This document shows positions 62,609 through 64,000 of a DNA stretch of 64,000 nucleotides, piece after piece. How positions within the stretch are numbered: the stretch's first letter is position 1; every line of letters starts with the position of its first letter. Under the pieces are notes generated by a model. It searched no databases. It worked only from the letters and a program-made list of their open reading frames with translations, and had not been told where the DNA came from. Made by a program: the position numbers and the translations under genes. Source of the DNA: Nonomuraea helvata. GTDB taxonomy: Bacteria; Actinomycetota; Actinomycetes; Streptosporangiales; Streptosporangiaceae. Location of the stretch: assembly GCF_039535785.1 (NCBI RefSeq), contig NZ_BAAAXV010000002.1, forward strand, positions 434,001-498,000, given 5' to 3'.

Positions 62609-62880
62609 GCCGATGCAGCGTCAGCACATCCTGGCCGCCATCGAGCACGCCGGCACACGCGTCCGCGTTTTGGGCACCACCGCTCACCGCACCGCCGCGA
62701 CGGTCGGCCTGATCGACGCCCTGACCAGTGCCGGCGTCAAGACCTTCGCGAACAAGGGCTGTCAAGGCGCCGACGGCACGATCCGCACACCGTTCGAACA
62801 ACATCGCCACCGGCCCTGGCTCTCCCGCAGTTCCACGCCGCTCAGCCGCAGCTCAGGAGACGTAACTCAATATTCGAGCG
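62609..62880 (+). mobile_element. Chimeric transposase debris
   Basis: The plus strand reads QRQHILAAIEHAGTRVRVLG, matching the core of the 51334-type transposase, then switches to GLIDALTSAGVKTFANKGCQ and GTIRTPFEQHRHRPWLS, the C-terminal core of a different IS5-type transposase. Two IS fragments are fused. 62421-62608 holds nothing I can support. Confidence 0.6.
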
Positions 62881-62889
62881 GCACACGGT

Positions 62890-63783
62890 TCAGTCGCAGG
62901 GATCGAACTTCGCGAGACCACCGAAGTAGCTGGGCCATTTCTGGCCGCCGGAGATGGCGGCCCAACGTTCCCGACTGAGTGCTACATCCGCACGTTGGTC
63001 ACCGGAGCCACATAGATCACGCAAGGGATCTCCCGATATGCCGCGCACGTTCCAGGAGAAGGCACCCCAGCGTGGAGTGGCGAGCATCGCGGTATCTCCA
63101 TCGGCGCTCAGCACCACATCCTCCACGGCCTTGGCCGGGCCCTTTAGCGTGGCGCGCAGGGCAGGACGTGACGGGTTCCGCAAGTCCCAGAGCGTCGTCA
63201 CTCCGTGCGGGGTGCCGGCAAGAGCGGTACGCCCGTCTGGAGTGATCGCCACTCTATTGGCATCGGTAGTCAACGAGCCCAGCGCCCTCGGACGGCGTCG
63301 GTCGGCCAAGTCCCAAAGGCGTACCGGGCTTTGAGTGCCGCCATCGCTCACGCCGGCTGTCATGGCCCGCCGCCCATCACCGCTGAGGGCAATGCCTCGC
63401 ACGCCTGGCAGACGGGTGTAAAGAGAGGGGTGGGAGGCATCGGTCAAGTCCCACAGGTAGCCTTCTCCCCTGCTCACCACCGCCGCCGTACGCCCGTCGG
63501 AGCTCACCGCCACATCGCTGATCGATGAGGGGTGAGCAAGTCTTGTCAGTCGCTCCGGGTTGGCGAGTGTGGCCAGACTCCACACCTCCACCCCGCCGTC
63601 ATCAGTACCGACCAACGCGACTGTGCCATCTGCGGTCAATGACAAACGCTGAATGCCGCTCGCGTCACCGGTCTTCAACACCGCGCGATTGGCCGGGCCA
63701 GCGTGAATTTTGCGTGTCCGGCAGTGCCGGGTCCTGACGATGCGTGACGGGGCGTACGAGCACGCACCGAGCACGGCCGACAA
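62890..63783 (-). CDS. WD40-repeat protein, 5'-truncated
   Basis: Up to 297 residues, open to an ATG at 63783, but the first 27 codons lie in the 122-bp repeat, so the authentic start is lost. WD40-type blades are clear: LSLTADGTVALVGTDDGGVE, DVAVSSDGRTAAVVSRGEGY, VAITPDGRTALAGTPHGVTT and VVLSADGDTAMLA. It ends in a Cys-containing tail (LRDLCGSG, KFDPCD) like those of actinobacterial kinase or NTPase WD40 proteins. It is the C-terminal propeller of a formerly larger protein, probably non-functional. Confidence 0.6.
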   Translation of the reverse strand: MSAVLGACSYAPSRIVRTRHCRTRKIHAGPANRAVLKTGDASGIQRLSLTADGTVALVGTDDGGVEVWSLATLANPERLTRLAHPSSISDVAVSSDGRTAAVVSRGEGYLWDLTDASHPSLYTRLPGVRGIALSGDGRRAMTAGVSDGGTQSPVRLWDLADRRRPRALGSLTTDANRVAITPDGRTALAGTPHGVTTLWDLRNPSRPALRATLKGPAKAVEDVVLSADGDTAMLATPRWGAFSWNVRGISGDPLRDLCGSGDQRADVALSRERWAAISGGQKWPSYFGGLAKFDPCD

Positions 63784-63833
63784 CCCTAATGATCATCGCA
63801 TCGGGGCTTCACGGAATGGATCCCATACTCCAG
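63710..63833 (+). repeat. Long direct repeat, copy 2
   Basis: Same orientation as 61118-61239 and 2.47 kb from it. It overlaps the 5' end of the truncated WD40 frame. It contains GAGCACGCACCGAGCACG at 63758-63775. Confidence 0.8.
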
Positions 63834-64000
63834 AGAGCACCGGCGGGCCGGGGCCGTCTGGATGCGGGCGAGCTCGCAAACCGTGGCGGCGCACAGGAGC
63901 GCGACCACGGAGGCGGACCGGTCATCATGTCGCGGCGCAGGGGCCACGGGTGCTGAGGGCCAAGCACGCGCTCTGCCACAGGAGCCAGGGCGGTGAGCTG
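63834..64000. other. Window end without a supportable gene
   Basis: GC-rich sequence with short open frames only; no homology, hairpin or promoter that I can defend. Confidence 0.5.

Overview
The window is high-GC DNA with GTG/ATG starts, tight ATGA/GTGA gene overlaps, SARP/AfsR-type and LacI regulators and many secreted enzymes. This points to a mycelial actinomycete, most likely Streptosporangiaceae/Nonomuraea-like; the genus is an inference from protein style, not from a marker gene.

Left part (1-40 kb): carbohydrate acquisition and secreted functions. Four ABC sugar importers, each a lipoprotein binding protein plus two permeases with no ATPase gene (101-3161, 6395-9502, 27990-31119, 35926-39063), are interleaved with three LacI repressors (5365, 24634, 39100), a glycogen-debranching-like enzyme, a GH36 alpha-galactosidase and a large modular polysaccharide lyase-like protein. 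A decayed GH74 xyloglucanase with a ricin-type lectin tail lies between them. LacI-type operator sites recur in front of these units: TTGAACGWTCAA at 5305-5346, and a family close to AGANAACGTTNTCT at 25715, 31742, 35736, 35848 and 39073. Between 9.5 and 24 kb lie a Tat-exported protein, an FG-GAP lipoprotein, a 1275-aa subtilisin with an intact IS5-family element 22 bp in front of its start codon, a cupin, a two-gene operon of peptidoglycan hydrolases sharing a near-identical C-terminal domain, a 967-aa SARP/NB-ARC/TPR regulator, and TenA thiaminase II under a TPP riboswitch.

Middle (40-51 kb): a tRNA 3' half overlaps the end of the third lacI. After a tetR-controlled pair of membrane proteins comes the most interesting locus, a four-gene unit at 43398-50894: a trypsin-like protease with an effector-associated N-terminal domain; a NACHT NTPase with a related N-terminal domain and a C-terminal formylglycine-generating-enzyme-like domain; a MoxR-type AAA+ ATPase; and a 718-aa protein resembling DUF5682/TIKI-TraB proteins at its N terminus. 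It looks like a predicted biological-conflict (defence) system of the trypsin/NACHT and MoxR-associated kind, in a gene combination I do not recognise as a named system. Truncated genes (a flavin monooxygenase fragment on the left, a PPOX/F420 reductase cut by a broken transposase on the right) flank it, suggesting insertion by horizontal transfer.

Right part (51-64 kb): a detoxification-like group (two SDRs, two TetRs, a broken MFS exporter, an epoxide-hydrolase-like enzyme) grades into a graveyard of mobile DNA: MerR, IS and secreted-protein remnants, a decayed plasmid/AICE-type wHTH replication-associated gene, a tRNA-Arg(UCU) 3' half, and two ~122-bp direct repeats flanking a methyltransferase gene and a WD40 gene fragment.
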